Positions 23,228-35,984 of a stretch of DNA of 64,000 nt are shown piece by piece. A model generated the notes under the pieces. It was given only the letters and a program-made list of their open reading frames with translations. It was not told the origin of the DNA and searched no databases. The stretch's first letter is position 1. Each line of letters begins with the position of its first letter. The stretch lies in the NCBI GenBank assembly GCA_029204225.1, contig MU831980.1:1-64000 (forward strand). The letters are read 5' to 3'. The position numbers and the translations under genes were made by a program. Source of the DNA: Diphasiastrum complanatum (Eukaryota > Streptophyta > Lycopodiopsida > Lycopodiales > Lycopodiaceae).

Positions 23228-23957
<730 letters not shown>

Positions 23958-24199
23958 AAGTATCTATCTTATTGTGGGTTGTAGTGTTAATTGGTTTAGG
24001 GTTAATGGATGTAGTGTTAATCCATAGTGTTAATGGATCTTAGAGTTAATTGTGGATCATTCATGCATGCTGGATTTTGATTTATGCTATCGCTCTCATG
24101 GGATCAAACCTCCGCGTGATGACTAACTTCATGTCTTTGATGCTTGTGTGATTGGATCTTGGGTTGAGGATAGGATAGGAAATAAAACCACTACAATTG

Positions 24200-25185
24200 G
24201 TTGCACCATCCTTGATAAATCCCGAAAAGTTTTAGATTTTGGAAAAATATCTTTACAAACTCAACCACTGTTATTCTTCCAACAGTCAAGCTCTTCACAC
24301 TTCTACTTTTGAATCAACTGATATGCTTTGGCATTTTAGATTAGGCCACTTGAACTTCAATAGTATTCAACAAATGCCGACTCAGAGACTAGTACAAGAT
24401 CTATCTTCTGTCAACAAACCAACTTCTCCATGTAAAAGCTATATTATCAGCAAGCATGCTAGAAGTCCTTTCATTTCTGACTCAATTCATATTTTCAAAG
24501 GTTTGCTAGATCTTGTACATAGCAACATCTGTGGCCCGATGCTGCTTCCAAAGGGGGAGCTCTATACCTCCTAACCTTCATCTATGACTTCTCTTGAAGG
24601 ACTGCAATCTATTTTATGAAGAACAAATCAGAGGCATTCAAGTTCTTCATGCAGTTCAAGGTGTCTACAGAAAATCAGACCTAGAAAAAGATCAAAGCTC
24701 TATGCACAGATGGAGGGGGAGAGTTTATCTCCACAGAATTTAAGGAGTTCTGCAAGGCCAATGGGATACATCAACAATTTACAACTAACTACTCACCTCA
24801 GTCCAATAATGTAGCTGGCAGCTGCCTAATATACAAAATTGATCCACCACCAAAGCCCTGAATGGCAAGACACCCTGTGAGGTGTGGACATGATTGAAAC
24901 CATCACTCAAGAATATTAGAGTGTTTGGATGCATTGCCTAAGATTCTTTTAAAATAGTTTGTAAAGATGTTTCTTTATGAAAATTGTTAACAACCATGAG
25001 CTAATCCCCGAGGATCTAAGAAAGAGACTGGAGGACAAAATCACAAAATTGATTTTCATTGGCTACTCCCTATATCACAAGGCATACAAGCTCTACAATA
25101 TGGAAACAGAAAAAAAAATCACAAGCAAATATGTCATTTTTGTGGAAGATCGATTTATCAACCACAAGGGGAAAGCTCAAAAAAT
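24200..25185 (+). pseudogene. Ty1/copia fragment of the copia B family (pre-integrase to integrase C-terminus)
   Basis: Pre-integrase region STDMLWHFRLGHLNFNSIQQ (in 24239-24574) and an LDLVHSNICGPM integrase start are followed by broken integrase pieces (KALCTDGGGEFIST, FTTNYSPQSNNVA). The integrase C-terminal block KLIFIGYSLYHKAYKLYN (about 25040-25100) comes last. Wording matches copia B closely. At about 25180 the open frame continues without a stop into a different copia family, so this is the left part of a chimaera. Confidence 0.78.
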
Positions 25186-27749
25186 TTCCGATCCAAGTAT
25201 CGCAGAAATTTTCGATCCATGTATTGAAAAAGGCTCCACGATCAAAAAGCCATTTACAAGATCTTCTATCAAAAGCAAGCATCCTTTGGAGTTAATCCAC
25301 TCGGATGTACATTTCTCATCAACCACAAGCAAGGGAGGAGCCACTTGTTTTGTTACTTTCATTGATGATTACACAAGATTCACTTGGATATATCTTCTTG
25401 CTTCTAAATCTATGGTGTTTGATCATTTCCTTATTTTCAAAGCTTATGTAGAGAAGCAATTCTCATTCAAGATTAAAGCTCTTAGAAGTGATGGAGGTGG
25501 TGAATATATCTCCAATAAATTTCAAGATTTTTGTAAGCTTGAAGGCATTAAAAGAGAGTTCTCTTGTGTCTACTCTCCATCTCAAAATGGAGTGGCCGTG
25601 AGAAAGAATAGACCTCTATGTGAAGGTGCAAAATCTATGAGAATTGAGGCATCTTTGCCCAAAGATTTTTGGGGAGAAGCCATTAATTGTGCAAATTATC
25701 TTTGCAATAGGCTCCCACATATAGCTCTTGGAGGAAAGTCACCATATGAAATCTTATTTTTGAAGAAGCCTAAGGTTGATCACCTTAGAGTTTTTGGATG
25801 CTTATGCTTTGTCCATATTCCCTTGGAAACAAGGAAGAAGGAAGATCCTAGTGCATGCAAAGGGATCACGGTTGGATACTCATCCACCAAGAAGGCCTAT
25901 AGAGTCTTTATACTCTCTACTTCTCAAGTTATTGAAAGTAGAGATGTTGTCTTTCATGAAGATCAACACTCATCTTTTGAAGAGGCCGAGATCAAGAAAT
26001 CTATGGATGCTTCAATTATTGATTTTGAAGACAATCATGATGTGATGGGGTCGAGATTTGAAGAAGACTCTCCTCGGATTTTCTCACCAAGAAGATCCAT
26101 GAGAGATAGATCCGAGCCTAAGAGGCTCTCATATGTTGACAAAGGCAAACAAGTGGATCTTGATTCCACTAATTATGTTTTTTATGTCTCTCATGAAGAG
26201 CCAAAGAATGTACAAGAGGCACTCAATACCAAGGAGTGGTATGATGCCATGAAGCAAGAGTATGATGCATTGATCACCAACAATACTTGGGAGCTTGTGG
26301 ATCCTCCATCCAACAAGCATGTGATTGGTTGCAAGTGGGTATTTCAGATCAAGTTCAATCATGATGGCACCATCAACAAGCATAAAGCAAGATTATGTGC
26401 CAAAGGATTTGCTCAAATCCATGGTCTTGATTATGAGGAGACCTTTGCACCCGTTGCAAAGATGGTGACAATAAGAATTCTTATTTCTCTTGCTTGTTTT
26501 TTCAAGTGGAAGGTGTTCCAATTAGATGTATCCAATGCTTTTCTAAATGGTTATCTTGAGGAGGAGATCTATATGAAACAACCTCAAGGATTCATCAAGG
26601 ATGAGTCTAAAGTGTGCTTGCTCTTCAAAAGTCTTTATGGACTCAAGCAAGCACCAAGATCATGGTATTCAAGACTTAATTCTTTTCTTATCTCACTAGG
26701 ATTTACTCTTAGTGACTATGATCCTTCCATGTATCTAAAGTTTGTTGATAGCAATATTGTCATTCTTCTAATATATGTTGATGACATTATTCTTTGTGGA
26801 AGTTGTATCAAGCTAGTTGATGAAACCAAGCTAGCACTTGGATGTGAGTTTAAAATGCAAGATCTAGGAGAGATACATTACATCCTAGGCCTAAAAATTG
26901 ATTTTTTATGAAAATCATGTCTTTATATGCCAATCTAGATATGCTCACTCTATGTTGAAAAAATTCCATATGGAAAATTCTAAGAGCATAGATACTCCAA
27001 TGGAGCAAATCGTAAAAGATCCTAAGAAAGGTGATGAAAGATCCTTTGAGGACATCACACTTTTTAGGAGTCTTGTAGGCTCCTTGATTTGGCTTACCAT
27101 TACTAGGCCTGATCTAAGTTTTTGTGTGCACAAATTGAGTCAATTTATGCAAGATCCTAAGATCCATTATTGGAAGATGGCCAAGAGGATTCTAAGATAT
27201 GTATCTTCATCTTGTGATTATGGTTTACTCTATAAAAGTGAATATCTATCCATTGTTGGCTACTCGGATTCGGACTTTGCAAGTGACAAGATGGATCGAA
27301 AGTCTATTAGTGCATACACTATCTTTCTTGGAGGCAATTTAATATCTTGGCTTTCCAAAAAGCAAGATACTATATCTCTCTCTTCATGTGAGGCCGAGTA
27401 CAAAGCACTCACTACAACTACCAAAGAGGTGCTTTGGATTAAGAGGTTATTAATGGAGCTAAAGTGCATCAAGGAAGATGATCTACCAATGATCAAGTGT
27501 GATAACATCTTGGCCCAAGCTCTTGCCAACAATCCCATTTTTCATGCAAGAAGCAAGCACATAGAAGTGGCACACCATTTTGTGAGAGAAAAGCTTATTG
27601 GAGGAGAAATCTATTTGGAGCATATCAACTCGTCCTCTTGTATTGCCGATCTACTCACCAAGCCTTTGAGCAAAGTGCTTTCATCAAGCATAGATCTAAT
27701 CTTGGAGTTTTATCAAGATCAATGCTCAAATCTTCATAGATAATTTTTT
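25186..27749 (+). pseudogene. Ty1/copia integrase, RT and RNase H (copia D), nearly open
   Basis: Integrase core from about 25280: HPLELIHSDVHFSSTTSKGG, TFIDDYTRFTWIYLL, RSDGGGEYIS and SPSQNGVAVRKNRPL, ending with the GYSSTKKAYRVF block. RT follows: EWYDAMKQEYDALITNNTWE (about 26240), DYEETFAPVAKMV, LDVSNAFLNGYLEEEIYMKQ, LKQAPRSWYSRL and the active site LLIYVDDIILCG. RNase H lies in 26898-27743: GYSDSDFASDKMDRKSIS, SLSSCEAEYKALTTTTKE and HARSKHIEVAHHFVRE. The only break I see is a +1-type shift at about 26900-26910. The first ~70 codons of the open frame come from another family (see 24200-25185). No gag or protease is attached, so the copy is not autonomous. Confidence 0.88.
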
Positions 27750-27757
27750 AGGAGGAG

Positions 27758-28495
27758 TGTGAAGAATTGAAAAAGATTATCTATGTTAGATATAGGGGTC
27801 TTATGTTTTTACATCAAGCATCTAGGTGTAGGATGTTGATAGGAATAAATTTGGCATAGATGGCAAATTATGCATTTCCACTTGTAATGCCACTATTGAG
27901 CCAAAATAGAGTAAGAGGCTAAACTCATGCCAATTAGAGTGTAGACAAGTGTAATGCTTTTGTTTGATGAATTCCAAGAGGTCCAATAGGATTTAGAGGT
28001 GGAACCATGTGAGGTCCAATAGGAAATTGAGGTGTACTTGAATATAGTCCAATAGAATTAAGAGGTGCATGGATCAATGGTCCAATAGGATCAAGAGGTG
28101 ACAAAGTATGGTCCAATCATAGTTAAGCATAGTGGTAGCTCGTGGATCTACTAGTATCATTGTACTCCTCATTTTGAAGCTAATTGATTTGGTGATTATA
28201 TGGATTTTGTGAGTTATTGGATTTCTGGCTTTCTCTCTCTACCCGAGAGCTCATGATGCTTTTTTACTCTCTCTACCCAAGGAGAGCAGCTTGTTTTTAC
28301 TTAGATTATTTTTTGAATACTTCCCACACGTGTGAGTGAGAGTTGGAAGTGTTTGAATGCATGTAGTAGTGTGTTTTTGCCATAGGATCTAAGATTGATC
28401 TTGAATCTCAATCTAATCTTAATCTTGGTGCATCTACACACCTTAGGAGATCACAAGTACATGTTGTGGACAATCCACACGTGTGAAATTCAACA
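27758..28495 (+). repeat. 3' LTR of copia D
   Basis: Follows a polypurine tract AGGAGGAG (27750-27757). Begins TGTGAAGAATTG and ends GAAATTCAACA. Contains CACACGTGTG at 28325-28334 and about 28476-28485. No matching 5' LTR is in the window, because the left part of the element was replaced by copia B-type sequence. Confidence 0.75.
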
Positions 28496-28601
28496 ATTGT
28501 CAGGATGGTATCAATCATTCAATGACAAGATAGTTCGCGACTGATCAATCGCTTGCTGAGATCTTCTACATGCGGTGTGGGCCCATAACCCTTGTTAGAT
28601 T

Positions 28602-29433
28602 TGTGAAAAATGCAAAAATAAGCTTGGTAGAGGCCAAAAATCATGTATATAGGATGATTACACACGTGTGGAGCCTGTTCCCACGTGTTAAAATAGTGTA
28701 CTTGTCATGTACCATAATCATATAGGTTGTACATATGATTTAATTCAAGAGTCTAGTGGCTAAAAAGGCCAAAAACTAGTTTTCTAGACATATGACACAT
28801 GGCATCAATCTATTGATTGCATGAGCCAAATCCTTTGGTTAGGTGTCATATCCCATGTGTAGAGGACAGATCACATGTGTGGAATAAGCTGAAGTAGGAA
28901 AATTTTGACTTCTAGAAGATTTCCAAGTAGATCTCCATATAGAAGGAAAATGGACCAAAAGTGCTCAAAATAGAAGGTTTTGTCCAAGTGTCAGTTTTGC
29001 ATGATGAATCATCATATGACAAAGCACCACACATGTGGAATCATAGCGATGACCAGTACCACGAGCTCCCACTTATTGTATATATAGAGCCACATTTGGC
29101 CATAATCAATGTGAGACACCAATCTTGGTTTTGGAAGCAATTTTGAGTGATTCTCTCCATTTTGTCTACATTTGTTTTGATTGTTTTGAGGTTCTATCAA
29201 TGTGTACTTGATTTTCAGGTTGGAGTCCGTACTCAGACAAATTTTCACATGTGTGAAACCATAAATTACACTTACCTTCAATTAATGATTGTTCTTGTTA
29301 GGATTTTGTGTCTAGAATTGATCTAGATTGATCTTAATCTGAAGTAGATTGATAGATCAAGTAATTTGACAACCAATCCCTCTTGAGGATCAGATTAGGA
29401 TCCACTCTTGGTCCTTCTTGTACTTTTTGCACA
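28602..29433 (+). repeat. 5' LTR of the non-autonomous element
   Basis: 832 bp. Carries several palindromic CACACGTGTG/ACATGTGT motifs (for example 28661-28670, 28682-28689) and a TATATATAG-like box near 29079. By eye it differs from the 3' LTR at only scattered bases and small gaps. Confidence 0.92.
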
Positions 29434-29446
29434 TGGTATCAGAGCC
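29434..29446 (+). other. Primer-binding site
   Basis: TGGTATCAGAGCC immediately after the 5' LTR, an exact match to the usual initiator-tRNA-Met-type site of plant LTR elements. Confidence 0.93.
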
Positions 29447-30904
29447 AAGTACAAGAGTTTTTGTTGAAATTGATAGGGTTAATCCAAATCAAAGCCAAAA
29501 TTAGCAAAATTTTGGGAACTAGTCAAATTATGTGTAGCGAGTTGGATTTGATAGCTATCCTCAAAATTTTTGGTCCAGATCTTGTTGTGGGCTGTAGGAA
29601 CCCTTTTCACACGTTTCAGGCTGTACAGCTCTGGTTTTGGCTGAGAAAATTCAAAAAATTGTACAATTTGACTCACACACCCAATTTGAGAGATTTTTAG
29701 TGCAAAATCAAGCATTTTCTATAAAGAATCTAATCCCCTAATTAGTTCTTGGATTAGATCAGCCAAAAAAATCAAAATTGAAGCTTGAATTAGGAGCATC
29801 AAATGATTTTCTCTGATTTTTTGAGTGCATGTTGAAGTTGAGAGAGATTTTGCCAAAATTCATAGATTAAGGAGTGATATGCAAGGTGAGAGGATAAAAT
29901 CCATTGTACCATCATTTGTTCAAGAGTGATAGGGTCAAGTTTAGAAGCATCAATTTGCTAGAAAACATCCTTGGATTTGTCCTCCAAGTGAAACCTTTGA
30001 GAGTTTCTAGTGCATATAGAACATCTATGCAAATCTTTTGTAAAATTTGACATAGATTGGCTTCAATTGAGAGTTCTAGAAAAGAGATTGAGATCCAAGT
30101 CACATTGTTCAACCCTACTCAATTTGTTTGAGTGATTGTAAGGTTTGAAAAGATTCATTAAGGTGTCTATGGCAAATGTGTAGAGAGAGATCCAATTTTC
30201 TAAGAGTTCCTTCCTTTGTAGAAGGCAAGATCTAGAAGCTCATTTTGTGTTGTTATTGGTGGAGAGTTTGTCTCTTCCTAGGTGATCAAATCTTTCTAAG
30301 TGGCATTAGCTCTTTGAAGCACAATATCTTAGTGAGAAAAATCACAACTTTTGATTTTGAATTTCATTCCAAGTCTTAAGAGGTAGAGTAATTGGTGGAA
30401 TCCAATAGGGGTGATTGAATCAATTTATTGAGCAAAAATTGACATAACATGTATGAAACTCAAATTAGTTCTATTCAACTTTCTTTGTGAGAGTGTGAGG
30501 GTCAATTTGAGATCCCATTGGATGTCTAGAATGAGGAGGAGTCCATATTTGAGTATTCATGCATGGTTGAGATCTTTGTGAATCTCTAGTTGTCTAAATT
30601 TTTAAGCTTTGTGAAAAATTGGTGGTATAGTTTGTTTTCAAATCAAATCAAATTCATTCTAAATCTCAAGAGTGAGATTATTTGGCTCAAGAGTGAGTCC
30701 AAAAGAAGTGATTAAGTTTGATTTCCATGTGTTTGAAACAAAACCCATCTTTTGTTCAAGAATCTCAAGTGTTGAGAGAACTAGTCAAGTGAAAAGGAAA
30801 ATCTAGGTGTCAAATCTATTCATATCCATTTCAATTTTTAAAAGAAAGAGTCATTGGTATTTCTTAGTGATCAAAGCAAAGTTTCCAAGTGACTAGTCAT
30901 TAAA

Positions 30905-31246
30905 GTGCATTGTTTGGTTCAAGATGCAAAGATAGATGCCACTTTCATGAAAGTAACTTGGATTTATTTTATGTCCTTGGAAAGTATTTTGCTTGGAACT
31001 TTAGATAAGTTCAAACTTATTGTTATGATCCAAGAGAAATCAATCAAGAATAAGGAGCAGCAATCACAAAATGAAAATAGTTTCATTTATGCTATCATGT
31101 CAACTTATGAAGAACCATTTTGCTTTGAAGAGATGTTTGTATCTCAAAGGTGGATTAAGGCAATACTAGTTGAGTGTGATGCCTTAAAAGATAGCAAAAT
31201 ATGTTTTCCTTGTAAGATTACATTAGTTATGAAGTCAAGGAAATGA
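30905..31246 (+). CDS. Hypothetical protein, first module of the non-autonomous element
   Basis: 113 codons, no known family. Near its end EEMFVSQRWIKAILVECDAL resembles both a stretch of the next frame (SEIIASQNWSKAILVEYEVS) and, more loosely, the 'W..AM..EydAL' segment that opens copia RT. A single stop and about 40 bases separate it from the frame at 31289, and the in-frame sequence between them still looks coding. The two may be one protein broken by a point mutation. The start is uncertain. Its role in the element is unknown; it could be a degraded copia pol segment. Confidence 0.4.
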   Translation: MHCLVQDAKIDATFMKVTWIYFMSLESILLGTLDKFKLIVMIQEKSIKNKEQQSQNENSFIYAIMSTYEEPFCFEEMFVSQRWIKAILVECDALKDSKICFPCKITLVMKSRK

Positions 31247-31288
31247 AAATATCTTCATAATGTAGGATCTTTTGGTCTCAATAAGATC

Positions 31289-32467
31289 ATGAATGATGTG
31301 TTCATTCATAAAGATGAAAATTGTATGTTTTCAATCCTAAAGGCAAGTTGTAAACTTCTTATGAGAATAAGTGAAGCATCCAAAGTGGACACTTATATCC
31401 ATAAGCAAGTAATTAGCCTTATTGAGATGGAAATACCTTTTGATTTCAATATTGGAAAAATCATGCCAAGTTGTGGTGATTTTTGGACTTATGTTTCTAG
31501 CATAAGTAATCTTGATAATCATAGGAAGTGCATCTTGAATGGTCATGATTGTTGTGATCATTATGAGACATGGAGGTCTTGGATTTCCATCAAAAAGGAG
31601 CATCATGAAGAGGATCTTAAGGAGTCATCTCAAGGTTCAAGTGTGCCAAGGATTGAGGAGGAGAGTCCTTCTCAAGGTTCAAGTATGTCAAGGATTGAGG
31701 AGGAGAGACCTTCTCAAGTTGTGATTCCAAAAAGAATCTCAAGAAACATGGTTGAGTCCATGTGGCTCACATTTCAAGGGAAAGAGGAGCATACCTCATG
31801 TGGTATACATCTCATACTTACTTCTCCTATGTCATTTGATAAATCAATTTGCTTTAGTGAGATCATTGCATCTCAAAATTGGAGTAAAGCCATACTAGTT
31901 GAGTATGAAGTCTCTCTTGAGAACATAGATGATGTTCTTAAAAGGTTGAAATTGATTTTAAATCAATTAGAAAGCAAATGGTTATTTCATCAAATGTATG
32001 CTCTTAAGTCATGTAAGAGCAAAAGTGATTTGTTCACTCATAGTTTGAAAATTTGTATTGAGGCAAATTGTAAACTCTTTATGAGAGTAAGTGAATCATC
32101 CTCTAAAGACACTTATCTCCATAATGAAGTATTTAGCCTCATTGGATCTGAGATTAGCATGGTAAACAAGCATGAAGATATGATGCAAACACTTTGTTAT
32201 TATAGCATGCATAGTCTTGCCAATTTGGATGAGTCTAATTCTCTAGATCGTGGTAACATGATGTTAGATCTTTGTGATCCTAATAAATCAAGAAGAAATC
32301 TTTATTTTCTCATAAAGGAACATGCACATGAAGAAGGAGCAAGCCTCAAGGTCAAGCATCTACATGAAAATTGGAAGGAATCAATTTTGGAGGTGCTAGG
32401 ATGGTGCAAAGCTCTCAAGCTCATCAAAGATGTCAACATCAAAGAAGCACTATCATGGATATGGTGA
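31289..32467 (+). CDS. Hypothetical 392-residue protein with internal repeat, in the non-autonomous element
   Basis: An uninterrupted frame with no recognised catalytic motif. Residues near 15-45 (CKLLMRISEASKVDTYIHKQ) recur at about 262-295 (CKLFMRVSESSSKDTYLHNE). A short tandem of SQGSSVPRIEEE and SQGSSMSRIEEE with a following RPSQVVIPKRISRN lies at about 115-150. The ASQNWSKAILVEYE stretch (about 195-208) repeats a sequence in the frame upstream. The whole coding region is therefore a two-fold repeat of one module. Composition is Lys/Glu/Ser-rich and probably soluble, with no membrane segment. Derivation from the linker/RT-start part of a copia polyprotein is possible. The frame ends about 120 bp before the 3' LTR. 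Confidence 0.5.
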   Translation: MNDVFIHKDENCMFSILKASCKLLMRISEASKVDTYIHKQVISLIEMEIPFDFNIGKIMPSCGDFWTYVSSISNLDNHRKCILNGHDCCDHYETWRSWISIKKEHHEEDLKESSQGSSVPRIEEESPSQGSSMSRIEEERPSQVVIPKRISRNMVESMWLTFQGKEEHTSCGIHLILTSPMSFDKSICFSEIIASQNWSKAILVEYEVSLENIDDVLKRLKLILNQLESKWLFHQMYALKSCKSKSDLFTHSLKICIEANCKLFMRVSESSSKDTYLHNEVFSLIGSEISMVNKHEDMMQTLCYYSMHSLANLDESNSLDRGNMMLDLCDPNKSRRNLYFLIKEHAHEEGASLKVKHLHENWKESILEVLGWCKALKLIKDVNIKEALSWIW

Positions 32468-32590
32468 TTTCAGATCAACATCAAGCTCATTGGCTGATCT
32501 CACAACTTTTGAACCAGAAAAGACCAATTCAGCCCATGGAGTCAAGTTCAAGATCATCTAGTTTTCCATCAAGCTAGATTCACCAAGGAG

Positions 32591-33421
32591 TGTGAAAAAT
32601 GCAAAAATAAGCTTGGTAGAGGCCAAAAATCATGTATATAGGATGATTACACATGTGGAGCCTGTTCCCACGTGTTAAAATAGTGTACTTGTCATGTACC
32701 ATAATCATATAGGTTGTACATATGATTTAATTCAAGTTCTAGTGGCTAAAAAGGCCGAAAACTAGTTTTCTAGACATATGACACATGGCCTCAATCTATT
32801 GATTGCATGAGCCACATCCTTTGGTTAGGTGTCATATCCCATGTGTAGAGGACAGATCACATGTGTGGAATAAGCTGAATTAGGCAAATTTTGACTTCTA
32901 AAAGATTTCCAAGTAGATCTCCATATAGAAGGAAAATGGACCAAAAGTGCTCAAAATAGAAGGTTTTGTCCAAGTGTCAGTTTTGCATGATGAATCATCA
33001 TATGACAAAGCACCTTCACACATGTGGGATCATAGGGATGATCAGTACCACGAGCTCTCACTTATTGTATATATAGAGCCACATTTGGCCATAATCAATG
33101 TGAGACACCAATCTTGGTTTTGGAAGCAATTTTGAGTGCTTCTCTCCATTTGTCTCCATTTGTTTTGATTGTTTTGAGGTTCTATCAATGTGTACTTGAC
33201 TTTCAGGTTGTAGTCCGTACTCAGACAGTGTTTCACACTTGTGAAACCATAAATTACACTTACTTTCAATTAATGATTGTTCTTGTTAGGATTTTGTGTC
33301 TAGAATTGATCTAGATTGATCTTAATCTGAAGTAGATTGATAGATCAAGTAATATGACAACCAATCCCTCTTGAGGATCAGATTAGGATCCACTCTTGGT
33401 CCTTTTTGTACTTTTTGCACA
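32591..33421 (+). repeat. 3' LTR of the non-autonomous element
   Basis: 831 bp, preceded by a weak purine tract (AAGGAG). Same termini as the 5' LTR and followed by AGATT. Confidence 0.92.
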
Positions 33422-33426
33422 AGATT

Positions 33427-33945
33427 CACTATAACGCCTGTGAAATCATGCAACAGAGTCATAGAAGAAAGCGATTGCAAGATTGACAAACAAACCAAGA
33501 GGCTAATCAAACAAGGCAATTAGAGTGCATCCAATGCATCACTGACAGACAAAAGTGAGGTCATATATTTGAGTATTGAAAATATAGAAAGACCTAAGGT
33601 GTTGATCCCAAACAAAAAAAGGATGCTATTAGAGCTGTGGTTCACACCACTTGACATGCATAAAAAGGAAAAGTTGTTTTATCATGAGTTTGACTAATCT
33701 CTTTATCACACTAATGTCCTATGTATTATCTAGTCATTTTTGCGTGGGTTCTTGGCATGCTCCATCTGTATGCCAAGAACCTGCTGCTAGCTGCGCTCCT
33801 ATTCCTCTTGCTCATCGATCTGTGTCATGAGGTAGTTCCCTTCCTTCGGGTAGTTGTTATCCTTCATTTTCAGCTGACAATGGTCCTTCTTGTTAGAACG
33901 ATCGTTCCTCTCATGTGTAGCTCCACGATCATCCATTGACTTGTG
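33427..33945. other. No gene recognised
   Basis: Target sequence on the right of the 28602 insertion. Short frames only, no recognised motif. Confidence 0.4.
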
Positions 33946-34619
<674 letters not shown>

Positions 34620-34649
34620 TTAATCCAACAATCAGATGCACACTTTACC

Positions 34650-35390
34650 AAAGAAAACTTGAAAACATGCTACTACTAAATTGTTCATGGCAATTTGGAG
34701 GTTGTCTAGTGTCTACTGATGATACTTGTGCGATCCATGCGAGAAATTGAAACAAGCAACATCCATGTTCGTCATCAAAAACTTTTTCAAAATCGACAAA
34801 GTCCTGGACTGGGGACCTAGAGTGAGTACACACGATTTTCATGTTTGGAATATTTGCTAGATAATCTAATGTATCTTGCAGAATGCCTTTAATGCCAAAA
34901 TTCACCATCTCTTAAACTTTTCATATTTGTTTTCCTAGTGGGCCTTTTGGGCAGTCTTCTTGGTTACCTTATTAGTTCACAGAGAATTCATGTGAAAGCA
35001 ATTCGGGTTTTTGAACTTTTAGAAAGTCAATTAGACACACGCTCGTATGAAGAAAACCTGAGAACATTTGCTATTTCTAAGTATTTCAGAGGTTGTCCAA
35101 CGTCTATTGATGATACTCATGCGATCCATGCGAGAAATTGAAAGGAGCCACTTTCAACAACTTTTCCAAAATTGGCAAATTCTTGGACTAGGGACCAGAG
35201 TACACGCAATCTTCATCTTAGGAACAATTGTTGGATGACCTGATGTATCTTGCCAATATTCGCCATCTCTCAATACTTTTCCTATTTGTTTTCCTAGTGG
35301 GACTTTTGAGCATTATGTTGGTGACCTTAGTAGGTCATAGAGAATCTAGGTGAAAGCAATTCAAGTTTTTAATTAGATTTAGGAAGTCAT
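34650..35390 (+). repeat. Direct duplication, about 360-390-bp period
   Basis: GTCTACTGATGATACTTGTGC at about 34712 recurs as GTCTATTGATGATACTCATGC near 35103, each followed by GATCCATGCGAGAAATTGAAA. TTGTTTTCCTAGTGGG recurs at about 34927 and 35287. No coding content is recognisable. Confidence 0.75.
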
Positions 35391-35559
35391 GGTAGTGGGC
35401 TAGCTTTTCGATTGATGTTATCTACGTGCAAATGTCTCTGGCACATCAGGGAGTTATGAGATTATGGTTAGATATTATGCATTGTAGGAACATAACCATT
35501 GCTTCTGCTACTTGTCTATGTCTTCATCTTTTTGATAAACTGTCGAACAAGACTTGCCA

Positions 35560-35935
35560 CAGTAGCTTAACTTTAGTGTACATAATTCTAAAAATTCGGC
35601 TCATCTTTTGCTATAGAATCGATAGTCTAGAAACTGTTTTCTTTTGCTTCCTTTTGATATCTTTTTTTATTGGTATTTTGTGAATACAAATTTCTAAAAT
35701 TTGATTACTATGATGTCCATAGTATTAGAGTAGAAAAATTGCTTTGTTCATCAAAAAAATTTCAAAACAAAAGGCAACCTTAAATTTAGTGTACATAAAT
35801 CTAAAAATTCAACTCAACTTTTGCTACAAAATTAATAGTCTAGAAACTATTTTATCACCCTTGCTTTCAATATCTTTCTTTATTGGTATTTTGTAGGAAA
35901 TACAATGCTTGTAAGATCTTCCTGTACAAATATAT
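35560..35935 (+). repeat. Direct duplication, about 213-bp period
   Basis: TTAGTGTACATAATTCTAAAAATTC at about 35573 is repeated with few changes near 35786, including the downstream GATAGTCTAGAAACTGTTTT and TTTATTGGTATTTTGT blocks. Confidence 0.75.
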
Positions 35936-35984
35936 TCTACAAACTAGATTCTCTTCTAATGTTGCATATGACTTGGCAAAACCC

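Larger units (their letters stand above)
28602..33421 (+). mobile_element. Complete non-autonomous LTR retrotransposon with unusual ORFs
   Basis: A 4820-bp element flanked by AGATT (28597-28601 and 33422-33426). The LTRs (832 and 831 bp) begin TGTGAAAAATGC and end TTTTTGCACA. A perfect TGGTATCAGAGCC primer-binding site follows the 5' LTR. Between 29434 and about 30900 there is no long frame; then two plus-strand frames of 113 and 392 codons follow. I recognise no gag, protease, integrase or RT catalytic motif in either, so mobility would depend on a relative. The LTR start and the repeated CACACGTGTG motif resemble those of copia D next door, which may be a source of proteins. High LTR similarity suggests a recent insertion. 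Confidence 0.9.
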
